Positions 1 through 8,919 of a stretch of 33,417 bases of DNA are shown in pieces. Origin of the DNA: Fimenecus sp051881435 (GTDB taxonomy: Bacteria > Bacillota > Clostridia > Oscillospirales > Acutalibacteraceae); the NCBI GenBank assembly GCA_051881435.1, contig JBJEPW010000030.1, positions 1 through 33,417 on the forward strand, written 5' to 3'. The stretch's first letter is position 1. Each line of letters begins with the position of its first letter. The position numbers and the translations under genes are program-made. The notes below the pieces were generated by a model. The model had not been told where the DNA came from and made no database searches. It was given only the letters and a program-made list of their open reading frames with translations.

Positions 1-50
1 CGTGAATCCCGGCTTTTAATTCCGCTGTTTTTTTACAGCTCCTTTTTTTA
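1..50. other. Window-edge non-coding stretch with a short hairpin
   Basis: The bases before the acyltransferase stop codon contain a 5-bp inverted repeat, GCTGT/ACAGC, around a T run, followed on the plus strand by a seven-T run. This could be a weak terminator for plus-strand transcription arriving from the left, or part of the leader of the next minus-strand gene. No start codon or gene is visible in it. Confidence 0.3.
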
Positions 51-1016
51 TTATACTGCTGTTGAGGTGAATTGAAGGTATTTATCATTTTTCTCCGTGC
101 CCTTCCAGGAATGGATTTGGCGGGGATTTGCGAATATATCGTCAAGGCGTTTTATAAACGGCACAGCCTCGCCGAAATCAAGAGCGCGGTGGTCAAAAGC
201 TATACAGATTGGAAGCACCTGACGAATTTCTATGCTCTTTTCGCCGTTTTTATCTGTTACCACAACCGGTTTATCCTGAACTGCTCCAACACCGAAAGCG
301 CAAACCTGAGGCGGAATAATTTCAAGAAGTCCCACATTGCCTCTCTGACCTCTGTAAAGTGAGCCGATATTTGAAACGGTAACCGTGCCCTGCTCAATAT
401 CCCTCTTTGTCAGGCGTTCTGTTTTGGGTATGCTTTCATATTCTTTTTTCGCTTTACCTTTCATTGTTTTAACTTTATACTTACCTGTTTTTGAGCCGAT
501 AAGGCGAAATACCGTTTGCAGTATTTTTCCCTTTTTAAGACCTGTAAGTGTGTTATCCAAAGATACCTCAAACATTGCCTCATTAAGATTTGTTTTTTCA
601 AGGCGCTTTGAAATGTCGCTGATATAATCTGTCATTTCGTCAAGATTTTTGTTTTCAAAGTTATGAAGATTAACTGTCATCATTTCGCCTGTTGGCATAA
701 GCATGGGCATGGAAATATTTATATCCTCAAAGGTTTTAATTGTGCCTCTCACGAGCCTGCGGTTATATTCGATATGGGAATTCATTATGGGAGCCGCTTT
801 GAGCCCCTCGGCAATCACTTTAAGCATAAGGGTGTTTATGGTGATTTTATCTGCGCCCTTGCGGTCAAAATTCAGTTTTTTATATTCTTTCATAAAGTCT
901 GTAACATCAGGCTCATAGTTATATGTTACATGGGGAATTGTTTCCCAGCTTTCCGTTGTCATATTGGCAACGATTTTTCTTTGGATTCCGAAATTTATTG
1001 TATTTACTGTTTTCAT
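51..1016 (-). CDS. Stand-alone 2-oxoacid dehydrogenase E2-type acyltransferase (CAT-like fold)
   Basis: This 321-aa protein matches the catalytic domain of dihydrolipoamide acyltransferases (E2) and chloramphenicol acetyltransferase-like enzymes. Seen: an N-terminal segment rich in charged helices, a TVSNIGS turn at residues 213-219, and the active-site motif DHRALDFG at 275-282, which gives H276 as catalytic base and D280 as partner. E2 enzymes usually read DHRxxDG, so F281 is an insertion before the glycine. There is no N-terminal lipoyl domain and no E3-binding domain, and the length equals the catalytic domain alone, so it is probably not part of a classical dehydrogenase complex. It may transfer acyl groups between CoA and a small substrate. 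AAGGAG sits 7 nt before the ATG. The family is firm; the substrate is unknown. Confidence 0.8.
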   Translation of the reverse strand: MKTVNTINFGIQRKIVANMTTESWETIPHVTYNYEPDVTDFMKEYKKLNFDRKGADKITINTLMLKVIAEGLKAAPIMNSHIEYNRRLVRGTIKTFEDINISMPMLMPTGEMMTVNLHNFENKNLDEMTDYISDISKRLEKTNLNEAMFEVSLDNTLTGLKKGKILQTVFRLIGSKTGKYKVKTMKGKAKKEYESIPKTERLTKRDIEQGTVTVSNIGSLYRGQRGNVGLLEIIPPQVCAFGVGAVQDKPVVVTDKNGEKSIEIRQVLPICIAFDHRALDFGEAVPFIKRLDDIFANPRQIHSWKGTEKNDKYLQFTSTAV

Positions 1017-1060
1017 AAGTTTACTCCTTGTGGAAAATATTTTTTGTTTGCAAGCTAATG

Positions 1061-1089
1061 ATAATAAATTCTACTCGTTTCGTCCACAA
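1061..1089 (-). promoter_or_regulatory. Candidate promoter of the acyltransferase gene
   Basis: On the minus strand TTGTGG (1084-1089) and TATTAT (1061-1066) are separated by 17 bp, about 45 bp before the start codon. The -35 matches consensus only in TTG; the -10 matches at 5 of 6 positions. Confidence 0.45.
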
Positions 1090-1170
1090 ACTTTGCTTGT
1101 CAGGGGTAAATTTCTATGTAAATTTCAGTTTGCAGGCTTAGGGTAACGGCGATAATCCGATGATTTGTGC

Positions 1171-1213
1171 ACAAAAAATCGGGACTGCCCGAAAGCAATC
1201 CCGATTGTTTTTT
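1171..1213 (-). terminator. Rho-independent terminator of the lacZ-GNAT-GH95 operon
   Basis: AATCGGGA (1177-1184) and TCCCGATT (1199-1206) form a perfect 8-bp stem with a 14-nt loop. On the minus strand the stem runs directly into a T-rich stretch. The plus strand also has a T run after the stem, so it could work in both directions. It lies 11 bp after the GH95 stop codon. Confidence 0.85.
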
Positions 1214-1223
1214 ATATTCATTT

Positions 1224-3593
1224 TTATGAAACCGTAATTTGATATTGCTTTCCTTTTTCCGTATCAAACTGGGCAAAACCGTTTTGAGAAGCAATTTCGC
1301 TGTTGACCGTAAAGGAAGATTTACCGTAATGAACGGCACATTTGCCGCCGCAATTCGAGGTGATAAGGGCATTTGTAAGCTTTCCGTTTTTCCATTCTAT
1401 ATCCAAGGTAAAGTTGCCGCGGGACACAAGTCCCTTGATACTCCCCTCCTGCCACTCTGACGGTAATGCAGGCAATAAATCGATAAATCCGCAATGGCTT
1501 TGCATAAGCATTTCATTAACGCCTGAGGTAAAGCCGAAGTTTCCGTCAATCTGGAAGGGCGGATGATAGTCCCAGAAATTATAGTAAATTCCGTTTTTAA
1601 AAAGGTCGCCGATAATTTTTAAAACTCTGTCACCGTCGCCCACTCTTGCCCATGAGTTAATTTTCTGACCCATAGACCAACCTGTGCTTTTATCGGTTCT
1701 GTGATTCATTGAAACCACTGCTGCCTTAATAAGGTCGGGGTTATCGTGCCAATTTATCACATTGCAGGGGAACAGCCCCAAAAGGTGTGACATATGACGG
1801 TGATGAAGCTGACCGAATTCGCCTAAATGCTTTTCGTGATACCATTCCTTAATCTGACCGTCCTCACCTATTTCATAGGGCTTTAACTGCTCTTTTATTT
1901 CCTGCCATTCTTTTTGCAGTTCGCTATCTGTATTCAATGCCGCAGCGCTCTTTATCGCGTCGTCATAAAGCTGCCAGATAAGAGCCTGCTCATATGTATT
2001 GCCCATTGTTCTCGGTCCGTGCTCGGGTGAGAAGCAAGGCACGGTGAGCAATCTGCCGTTATGCGGTACAAGAAGTTTTTTGAAATATCCTGCTGTTTCT
2101 TTAAGCATAGGATAAATATCGTTTTCGAGAACATCTTTATCGAGAGTATATTCATAATACTCATAAACATTATGCAAAATCCAAGGCACCGCCGCCGGCG
2201 ACCATCCCCAATCAAAACTCCATCCGGGGCATGTCCAGCCAAAGGGAGTATTCTGAGTGTGGAACAAAAAGCCGTTTTTCTCCCCCTCGCCGCTTTTTAT
2301 GTTTGTATAGTATTCCGCGGTTAGTCTGCCGGGGATTACAAGGGATTTTATATATCTTATCAACGGCTTTGCACACTCATGAAGATTACCGTTAAACACA
2401 GGCCAATAGTTCATCTGAAGGTTTATGTTCAAATGGAAATCACTGCTCCATGTGGGAGAATTCGTATTGCACCATATGCCCTGAAGATTTGAAGGTAAAA
2501 TATCGTTTTCTCTTGACGAGGATATTGTGAAATATCTGCCGTACTGATATAAAAGCTGTTCCGCACTGCGTTTATCAGAACCAATCGGCTTGCCATAGAA
2601 TTTTATGAGCTTATCTGCCGCACTATCAAGCTTGCCGCCTAAATCAAGAGATACGCGGGAGAATAAGCTCGAAAAATCATCGGTATGGGCTTTTTTCAGC
2701 TCACCGTATGACTTTTCACTTGCTTTTTCACAGTCTGCCGCAACACGGGTGTAAAGTTCATCGTCGCTCTCCCCTGTTCTGTAAGCGGGATAAGTATCAA
2801 GATAATCCGTATCGGCAGAAAAGACAAGAGTTAACTCTGTTGCGTCTTTGACTGACATTACTTTGCCGCCGAGAAGCTTTCCGTCTGTAATCACTTTACC
2901 CACAAGGCAGAATTTCAAGCCGTTGTCGCTGAGAGCCCCTCTGTGAGTGATTGTGCCGTCGGAATTATACTCGACTTTTCCCCCATGCTCTGTTGCAAGG
3001 GAAAAACTGCAATCAAGTGTGCCGCCTGTTCTTGCAATATGAACAACAGCGCATTTATCGGGATAAGACACAAAATATTCACGCTTATCGCTGAAAGCTG
3101 TACCGTTTTGTGAAACGCCGTCATAAGACACGGTGCAAACGGCTTCGTCCATATTAAGACTGCGTCTGTAATTTTTATACTTTTTAATGCCGCCTACTGT
3201 CAAATTGAGTTCGCCCCAGCACTGGAAAGAGCCATATCCGTCATAAATTCCCACAAGCTTTTCGCAAAGTTCGGAGGCTTTTTTATCATTGCCCGCTTCA
3301 AACTCCTTGCGGATATCATAATAATAATCATAGGGCATTTTGCCGTTATCATCGGGCTTATTTATATTTCCGCCGCAATATTGAGGGCGCTTTTCGGACG
3401 GTCCGCCAATCCAAAGAGTTTTGTGGTTAAGCACAAGGCAATCTTTTTTTACCTCTCCTGAAACCGTTAAGCCCAAACTGCCGTTGCCCACGGGAAGCGC
3501 AGTTTGTTCCCAAACATTCGGTTTGCGGAAACGCGGTCTTTTAAGTCTCATTTTTGACGGAGGCACGGTATAAAAAAACTCGTTTTGTTTCAT
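1224..3593 (-). CDS. Glycoside hydrolase family 95 (alpha-L-fucosidase type)
   Basis: The 789-aa protein has the GH95 layout: N-terminal beta domain from residue 18 (WEQTALPVGNGSLG), linker, (alpha/alpha)6 barrel from about 330 to 690, and a C-terminal beta domain. Conserved blocks are NLQGIWCN (369-376), NINLQMNYWP (389-398), FSPEHGP (521-527), HHRHMSHLLGLFP (597-609) and QIDGNFGF (681-688). By analogy with the characterised bifidobacterial enzyme the catalytic set would be N389, N391, E524 and D683. The family cleaves alpha-1,2-fucosyl (some members alpha-L-galactosyl) linkages by inversion. There is no signal peptide, so it should act on oligosaccharides already in the cytoplasm. It is last in an operon 18 bp after the GNAT gene and behind lacZ, consistent with breaking down fucosylated galactosides. 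GAGGGG precedes the ATG. The exact linkage is inferred. Confidence 0.9.
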   Translation of the reverse strand: MKQNEFFYTVPPSKMRLKRPRFRKPNVWEQTALPVGNGSLGLTVSGEVKKDCLVLNHKTLWIGGPSEKRPQYCGGNINKPDDNGKMPYDYYYDIRKEFEAGNDKKASELCEKLVGIYDGYGSFQCWGELNLTVGGIKKYKNYRRSLNMDEAVCTVSYDGVSQNGTAFSDKREYFVSYPDKCAVVHIARTGGTLDCSFSLATEHGGKVEYNSDGTITHRGALSDNGLKFCLVGKVITDGKLLGGKVMSVKDATELTLVFSADTDYLDTYPAYRTGESDDELYTRVAADCEKASEKSYGELKKAHTDDFSSLFSRVSLDLGGKLDSAADKLIKFYGKPIGSDKRSAEQLLYQYGRYFTISSSRENDILPSNLQGIWCNTNSPTWSSDFHLNINLQMNYWPVFNGNLHECAKPLIRYIKSLVIPGRLTAEYYTNIKSGEGEKNGFLFHTQNTPFGWTCPGWSFDWGWSPAAVPWILHNVYEYYEYTLDKDVLENDIYPMLKETAGYFKKLLVPHNGRLLTVPCFSPEHGPRTMGNTYEQALIWQLYDDAIKSAAALNTDSELQKEWQEIKEQLKPYEIGEDGQIKEWYHEKHLGEFGQLHHRHMSHLLGLFPCNVINWHDNPDLIKAAVVSMNHRTDKSTGWSMGQKINSWARVGDGDRVLKIIGDLFKNGIYYNFWDYHPPFQIDGNFGFTSGVNEMLMQSHCGFIDLLPALPSEWQEGSIKGLVSRGNFTLDIEWKNGKLTNALITSNCGGKCAVHYGKSSFTVNSEIASQNGFAQFDTEKGKQYQITVS

Positions 3594-3611
3594 TTCATTT
3601 CCCCTCGTTAT

Positions 3612-4049
3612 TCAATCGTTTAAATCCTTATACATATTCATATGCGGTATGTTTTCTTCCATGTACTCAGGCTCGCCCGTTAAAACAAATCCGCATTTTT
3701 CATAAAAGCCTACCGCGTGAGTTTGAGCGCCTAACGCGACTTTTTGTGCGCCGCTTTCCTTTGCGCCGCGCAAAAGCTCTGCAACGAGTTTTTCGCCCAA
3801 GCCTTTACCCCGCAAATCTTTTCTGACGGCTATTCTGCCGATTTTTACGGTTTTTTCGCCGTAGGGTATATATCTGCCTGTCGCCGCAGGCTCACCGTCA
3901 AGAAAAATCACAAGATGAGGGCAAACAAGGTCACACTCATCAAACTCGTTTTCACGGGGCACGCCCTGTTCATTGACAAACACGCTCACCCGCAAATCAA
4001 CAAATGATTTATCCGTTTCCCCCGCGCCGAACCACTTATATTCAAGCAT
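3612..4049 (-). CDS. GNAT family N-acetyltransferase
   Basis: A 145-aa single-domain GNAT protein. The acetyl-CoA pyrophosphate loop reads RKDLRGKGLGEKL (about residues 76-88), preceded by the VKIGRIAV strand and followed by the FYEKCGFV motif (about 113-120) typical of the last GNAT helix-strand unit. The N-terminal part (RVSVFVNEQGVP) resembles the ElaA/YjcF-like subgroup. It sits 3 bp after lacZ; the ribosome binding site GGCGGAG overlaps the lacZ stop codon, so the two are translationally linked. A GNAT enzyme inside a glycosidase operon might acetylate a released sugar to prevent toxic build-up, as LacA does in E. coli, although LacA belongs to another fold. That link is inference; the substrate cannot be read from sequence. 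Confidence 0.85.
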   Translation of the reverse strand: MLEYKWFGAGETDKSFVDLRVSVFVNEQGVPRENEFDECDLVCPHLVIFLDGEPAATGRYIPYGEKTVKIGRIAVRKDLRGKGLGEKLVAELLRGAKESGAQKVALGAQTHAVGFYEKCGFVLTGEPEYMEENIPHMNMYKDLND

Positions 4050-4052
4050 ATT

Positions 4053-7000
4053 TTACTCCGCCTTAAATGAAAATCTGAACGCCAAGGGTTTATCCGTTTT
4101 GACCTTGTATTTGGGAAGTGTATCCGGTCCGCAGGTGTTTGTTCCCGTTCCTCTCATAAAGCCGTCGATGCAGAGCACGGTTGTATTATCGCGGACAAGC
4201 TCCTCCTGATGCTTTGCTTTTTCAAGAGCACTTTGCGTATAATCGTGAGCTGAAAAGCTGAATTTCGGCTCGCCGTAAACCGCAAGAGTATTACCGCACT
4301 CATCGGAAATTTTCATATACTTTACGCCGCCACAATTTCCGTTGTCCTGTGGCATTACATAAGGCTCGTGCATATCGCTGACCGTTGTTTTATAAATGCC
4401 TACCGTTGTATGAGCATTCAAATCACAGAGATTTTCCATTTTTTCATCGGAGCCTCTGCCGTAGAACTCAATATTCTTAAACTGTGACGGAAGCTCAGCA
4501 CTGAGTCCGAACCGCTGAATTTCAAGGCTTCCGAACAAGGCTCTGTCAAGAGTGGCTTCAACATTTACAAGTCCGTCACCGTGAATTGTATAAATAACAT
4601 TAACACGGAAAAATGTTTTAAAGCCTTTCTTTATCACAAAGGAAGCGGCTGCAACAGCATACGCGGAATAGTTTGCAAACTTAAATTCCTTTAAAACAGG
4701 CTTTGCTTCATTAAGCTTTATCAACGCCCAAAGCTTGGGGAAACCGTAAGAATCATTATCAAGAGAGGCTCTTGTAAGATTTGGCATAAAGCCTTTTTTG
4801 CCGTCTGCCGGGCAGGGATTGAAAAACTCACAGTCGTTTTTGAAATAGCTTACCATTTCGCCGCTGTTCTTATTGAAAACGGCCTTACCGCCGTCGAATT
4901 CCACCGTCAGCACACCGTTTTTATCGTGTGTTGTAACATTTCCGACACCCACAGCCGACGGAATAAATCTTGCCTTGTCGCTTATTGTATGCTGTTCAAC
5001 CGCACAGCGGGTTTCGCCGTCGAAATATGCAATATTGATATGGCAATCCTCGCCGCTCTCGTATGCGTCATAGGGTATTTCATAGGTTTTTGTCTGCATA
5101 GGCTCAACATCAAGAGTGAGCGTACCGTTCTTTCTTTCAACGCCGTTTACAAGCTGAGTCCAGATTACATTAAGATAAGCACTGTTTTTAAATCTGTTTG
5201 TATTTGTAAAAGAGAAGCATTTTCCGCTGATAAACGAGCTTCTTACGGGGCGGTAAACCGCTTTCATCACATATGCGCCCGTATGGGGAGTTTTATCGGG
5301 ATAAACCATACCGTCCACGCAGAAGTTGCTATCGTGCTTTTCTTCGCCGTGGTCGCCGCCGTAAGTATAGCGGAAGGGGTATTTTTTATCGCCATCTTCG
5401 TGATACACGGCGTGGTCTGCCCATTCCCATACGCATCCGCCCATTAAATTATCGTGAGCATAAATACTCTCCCAATACTCCTCTGCTCCGCCGGGGCCTA
5501 CGCCCATTGCGTGAACATACTCGCACATAAAATACGGCTTTTCAAGATATTTTTGGGCGTCACTGCCGCTGCCTACCTTTTCAACATGCTCCTGAGAAGG
5601 ATACATTTCGGACACAACATCATAAGCAAAGCGCTTTGAACGGATTACGCCCTCATAATGCACGGGAACCGCCGCGCCGTTGCTTTTAAGATATTCATAG
5701 CATTTATCCTGACATTTATAACCGCCTGCCTCGTTGCCCAATGACCACATTGTTACACATGGGTGATTGCGGTCACGGCAGAACATTCTGCTTACTCTGT
5801 CCACATAGCGGTTTTCCCATTTCAAATCGTTGCTGATAAGATGCTCATTGGCGGCTTTAAAGCAATCGCTTGCACCGTGAGTTTCAATATCCGCCTCATC
5901 AACAATATAAAATCCCAATTCATCGGCAAGAGATAGCAAGGTGGGGTCGGGAGGATAGTGTGAGGTACGGATAGCATTGATATTGAGCTTTTTCATAAGC
6001 TCAAGCTCATTTTTTATCTGCTCGCCCGTAAGAACATATCCGTTTTTCATATCGGTATCGTGGTGATTTACGCCCTTGAATTTAATAGGCATACCGTTGA
6101 GATAAAACACATTTCCCTTAATTTCAACCGTTTTAAAGCCTGTAACATTTTTAACGGCTGTAACGGTTTTGTTGCCTGATTTCAGGGTTATGATAAGGTC
6201 GTATGTATAAGGCTCCTCCGCGTTCCATTCCTTGACATCTAAATCGGGAAGAACTATTTCCGTTTTTCTGCGGGCGTCGGACTGCCCCTTTGAAATTACT
6301 TTTCCGCCGTCCGTGAGTTCGCAGGAAAGAGTATAGCCCTTTGTGTCGCCTATAATATCGGCGTTAAGGGTTAAGGTATATTTACCGTCTTTTTTCACTG
6401 TATCAATATGGAAATCGTAAAGATATGTATTATCAAGCTCGGTCATATACACATCGCGGAAAATGCCGTTTTCACGGAACATATCCTGACATTCCAGGTA
6501 TGTGCCTGTTGACCACTTGCTGACTACGGCTATAATTTCATTTTCGCCCTTTACAAGGTACTTTGAAATATTAAACTCGGCAGAATTGTGAGCGCCCTCG
6601 CTGTAACCTACAAATTCTCCGTTTACATAAAGGTCGAGAGAAGATATAACGCCCAAAAATGTGATTATATGCACTTTATCAATATTCTCAACCGTTACGA
6701 ATTTTCTGTAAATTCCCATGGGGACATCCTGTGGCATTTCGGGATAAAGCGTGGGGTCAAATTCATAGCGCGTGTTGAGATAGCAAGGCTCACGGTAGCC
6801 TGTTCTCTGCCATGTTGAAGGCACTGTTACCTTATCGAACTGCACACGCTCGCTGTAAAACTCATTGGGGATAAGCATATCCTTATCGTAATATTTAAAA
6901 TCCCACTCGCCGTTAAGAAGCGTAACCATGGGACTGTTATAGCGCTCGGTCAAAACCGTTTGAGCACTCAGCTCCTTTTTGGTGGGATAAGGTATAAAAT

Positions 7001-7076
7001 AAGCCCTCGGTGAAAGCTTGTTGATTTCGGATATATCAAACTGTCTGAAATTTTCTCTGCTGATTAAATACTTCAT
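4053..7076 (-). CDS. lacZ: Beta-galactosidase, glycoside hydrolase family 2 (LacZ type)
   Basis: At 1007 aa the length and domain order match long LacZ enzymes: sugar-binding jelly roll (about 45-220), immunoglobulin-like domain (about 222-320), TIM barrel (about 325-600), a second Ig-like domain and a C-terminal beta-galactosidase small-chain domain (about 740-1005). The acid/base glutamate is in SLGNEAG (E449) and the nucleophile in FMCEYVHAMG (E519). FKGVNHHDTD (333-342) is the family signature opening the barrel. There is no signal peptide, so the enzyme is cytoplasmic and hydrolyses terminal beta-D-galactosides. It is the first gene of a minus-strand operon with a GNAT and a GH95 enzyme. 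A strong GGAGG lies 7 nt before the ATG, and a TATTAT at 7115-7120 could be its -10, but the matching -35 is poor. Confidence 0.95.
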   Translation of the reverse strand: MKYLISRENFRQFDISEINKLSPRAYFIPYPTKKELSAQTVLTERYNSPMVTLLNGEWDFKYYDKDMLIPNEFYSERVQFDKVTVPSTWQRTGYREPCYLNTRYEFDPTLYPEMPQDVPMGIYRKFVTVENIDKVHIITFLGVISSLDLYVNGEFVGYSEGAHNSAEFNISKYLVKGENEIIAVVSKWSTGTYLECQDMFRENGIFRDVYMTELDNTYLYDFHIDTVKKDGKYTLTLNADIIGDTKGYTLSCELTDGGKVISKGQSDARRKTEIVLPDLDVKEWNAEEPYTYDLIITLKSGNKTVTAVKNVTGFKTVEIKGNVFYLNGMPIKFKGVNHHDTDMKNGYVLTGEQIKNELELMKKLNINAIRTSHYPPDPTLLSLADELGFYIVDEADIETHGASDCFKAANEHLISNDLKWENRYVDRVSRMFCRDRNHPCVTMWSLGNEAGGYKCQDKCYEYLKSNGAAVPVHYEGVIRSKRFAYDVVSEMYPSQEHVEKVGSGSDAQKYLEKPYFMCEYVHAMGVGPGGAEEYWESIYAHDNLMGGCVWEWADHAVYHEDGDKKYPFRYTYGGDHGEEKHDSNFCVDGMVYPDKTPHTGAYVMKAVYRPVRSSFISGKCFSFTNTNRFKNSAYLNVIWTQLVNGVERKNGTLTLDVEPMQTKTYEIPYDAYESGEDCHINIAYFDGETRCAVEQHTISDKARFIPSAVGVGNVTTHDKNGVLTVEFDGGKAVFNKNSGEMVSYFKNDCEFFNPCPADGKKGFMPNLTRASLDNDSYGFPKLWALIKLNEAKPVLKEFKFANYSAYAVAAASFVIKKGFKTFFRVNVIYTIHGDGLVNVEATLDRALFGSLEIQRFGLSAELPSQFKNIEFYGRGSDEKMENLCDLNAHTTVGIYKTTVSDMHEPYVMPQDNGNCGGVKYMKISDECGNTLAVYGEPKFSFSAHDYTQSALEKAKHQEELVRDNTTVLCIDGFMRGTGTNTCGPDTLPKYKVKTDKPLAFRFSFKAE

Positions 7077-7188
7077 AATAGTACCTCCGCATTTTAATAT
7101 ATTAAGTGTACCATATAATACCGTTTTTTACAACCGAAAAAAGGAATATTTACTTTCAAAATTCTTATGTTTTAACTTTATTTTTATG

Positions 7189-7217
7189 TTGACATATATA
7201 CTTGCAGGTGATATTAT
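7189..7217 (+). promoter_or_regulatory. Strong promoter of the Crp/Fnr-ABC transporter operon
   Basis: TTGACA at 7189-7194 and TATTAT at 7212-7217 are separated by exactly 17 bp, giving a start near 7224 and a leader of about 35 nt before the ATG at 7259. The -35 is perfect and the -10 differs from consensus at one base. Confidence 0.8.
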
Positions 7218-7223
7218 ATATGT
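7192..7223. promoter_or_regulatory. Inverted repeat over the promoter; candidate regulator operator
   Basis: ACATATATA (7192-7200) and TATATATGT (7215-7223) form a perfect 9-bp dyad with a 14-bp spacer. It spans the -35/-10 region of the operon that encodes its own Crp/Fnr-type regulator. The arms are AT-rich, so chance is possible, but the position suits autoregulation. Confidence 0.45.
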
Positions 7224-7258
7224 GAAATTTGTATCATATAAGACAAAAAGGCGGTAAT

Positions 7259-7918
7259 ATGACAAAATTCGTATTGAAAAAAGCCTTATCGGGACTTAAA
7301 GCTTCATCAATTTTTAAGGACGCCGATGAAACGCTTCTTATCAAAATGCTTAACGAATATTCAAGTACGGCTTCCTTTTCAAAGGGAGAAACCGTATTTG
7401 CAGAGAGCAGTACGCCTGCGCTTTATCTGATAATCAAGGGTGAAGCAAGGGTTAATAAGGGCGAGGCTGTTATTTCCCATTTGGGTGAGGGAGATATTTT
7501 CGGCGGCGCTTTTCTTTATAATCAGAACTACCGATTTGAAAATACAATCACCGCTCTATCGCCTATAAAGGTTGTAATAATAGAAAAACCGGGCGTTGAT
7601 ATGATTATTGCCGCGGACGGCAAAACTGCCATCAACTATATTGCATATCTTTCTGACCGTATCGGTTTTCTCAACGGTAAAATTGAGGGATACACAAAAT
7701 CCTCGGCAGAGAAAAAGCTTCTTCTTTATCTTGAAAAAAGCTGCGGCAGCAACGGTGATAAATGTGAAATAACCGTTTCAATGACTGAATTATCCGATGT
7801 ACTGCGAATAAGCCGTGCAAGTCTTTACAGGGTGATGGAAAGCCTTGAAAAAAACGGAAAAATCAGCCGTGACGGTAAAAAAATATATTTACAGACAAAG
7901 TCTGTTGAAAGGAAATGA
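7259..7918 (+). CDS. Crp/Fnr family transcriptional regulator
   Basis: The protein (219 aa from the ATG at 7259) has an N-terminal cyclic-nucleotide-binding-like beta barrel (about residues 10-125, with GEARVNKGEAVISHLGEGDIFGG) and a C-terminal winged helix (about 145-215) whose recognition part reads SDVLRISRASLYRVMESL. No cysteine cluster for an Fnr-type Fe-S centre is seen, and the usual cAMP-binding arginine motif is not obvious, so the effector is unknown. AAGGCGG sits 5 nt before this ATG; the in-frame ATG 30 nt upstream lacks a site, so the later start was chosen. The stop overlaps the next in-frame ATG as ATGA, linking it to the ABC importer. It probably controls that importer. Confidence 0.88.
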   Translation: MTKFVLKKALSGLKASSIFKDADETLLIKMLNEYSSTASFSKGETVFAESSTPALYLIIKGEARVNKGEAVISHLGEGDIFGGAFLYNQNYRFENTITALSPIKVVIIEKPGVDMIIAADGKTAINYIAYLSDRIGFLNGKIEGYTKSSAEKKLLLYLEKSCGSNGDKCEITVSMTELSDVLRISRASLYRVMESLEKNGKISRDGKKIYLQTKSVERK

Positions 7919-7923
7919 TAAAA

Positions 7924-8919
7924 ATGAAAAAAACCGTTTCAATCCTTCTTGTTTTTGCAATTATGCTTGCCTTTGCGGCATGCGGCGCAAAAAATGAGCC
8001 TGAAACAACAACCGAACCCACCACAACATATCAGCCTGTTACCATGAAAGTGGCAAGTCTTGCAGGCCCCACCGGAATCGGTATGGTTAAGCTTATGAGC
8101 GACAAAGACGCAGGAACTGCTAAAAATGATTATCAGTTCCCCGTTGTAAGCGACCCGCAGGAAATCGTTGCAGGTATGCTGAACGGCTCATACGACATTG
8201 CCGCCTGCCCCGTGAATCTTGCCGCAACTCTTTACAATAAGCTTAACGGCAATCTTCAAGTGCTTGCTGTAAACACAAAGGGCGTTCTGTATGTTCTTGA
8301 AAACGGCAACACAATTAACTCCTTTGCCGACCTTGCAGGCAAAAAGCTTTATGCAACAGGTCAGGGTTCTACTCCCGAATACATTTTGAACTATTTGCTT
8401 GAAAAGAACAACATTGCCGACAAGGTAACTGTTGAATATGTTTCCTCACACGATGAGCTTGCATCTCTTGCGGCGGCGGGCAAAGCAACAATCGCTATGC
8501 TTCCCGAGCCCAAGGTTACAGCAGCAATGACCAAAAATGCCGATTTGAGAATTGCCCTTAACCTTACCGAGGAATTTGAAAAGGCAAGCGGCAAAACACT
8601 TATTCAGGGCGTTATTGTTGCTAAAAAGGATTTTGTAACAAGTAATCCCGAAGCCGTTAAGATGTTCCTTTCCGAATACAAGGCGTCAATTGACTACACA
8701 GCATCTAATCTTGAAGATACAGCAACACTTTGCGAAACCTACGGAATTATCCCGAAAGCCGCAATGGCTAAAAAAGCCATTCCCAACTGCAATATTGCAT
8801 ATATTGACGGTGCGGATATGAAAACTGCCGTAGCGGCAAATCTTCAGCTTTTCTATGACGCAAATCCCCAGTCCATAGGCGGAAAAATGCCTGCCGATGA
8901 TTTCTATTATGGAGCATAA
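7924..8919 (+). CDS. ABC transporter substrate-binding lipoprotein, NMT1/SsuA-like
   Basis: A 331-aa lipoprotein precursor: KK at positions 2-3, a hydrophobic stretch to residue 19 and a lipobox ending AFAAC with the lipidated cysteine at residue 20. A Thr/Glu/Pro linker follows, then a periplasmic-binding type II fold with the NMT1/THI5/TauA pattern (NGSYDIAACPVN; FADLAGKKLYATGQGSTPEYIL; GKATIAMLPEPKV). Members bind aromatic or sulfonated small molecules such as thiamine precursors, taurine or nitrate; the ligand here cannot be fixed. The start at 7924 was preferred over 7915 because AAAGGA is 10 nt before it but only about 2 nt before the earlier ATG. It precedes its permease and ATPase in one transcript. 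Confidence 0.88.
   Translation: MKKTVSILLVFAIMLAFAACGAKNEPETTTEPTTTYQPVTMKVASLAGPTGIGMVKLMSDKDAGTAKNDYQFPVVSDPQEIVAGMLNGSYDIAACPVNLAATLYNKLNGNLQVLAVNTKGVLYVLENGNTINSFADLAGKKLYATGQGSTPEYILNYLLEKNNIADKVTVEYVSSHDELASLAAAGKATIAMLPEPKVTAAMTKNADLRIALNLTEEFEKASGKTLIQGVIVAKKDFVTSNPEAVKMFLSEYKASIDYTASNLEDTATLCETYGIIPKAAMAKKAIPNCNIAYIDGADMKTAVAANLQLFYDANPQSIGGKMPADDFYYGA

Noticed and set aside
1046..1141. GTTTGCAAGCTAA / GTTTGCAGGCTTA and GTAAATTTC repeats upstream of the acyltransferase
   Set aside because: Short, imperfect and AT-rich; not enough to call an operator.
4926..5447. 173-codon plus-strand frame opposite lacZ
   Set aside because: Antisense shadow of the GH2 catalytic region; no start signals.
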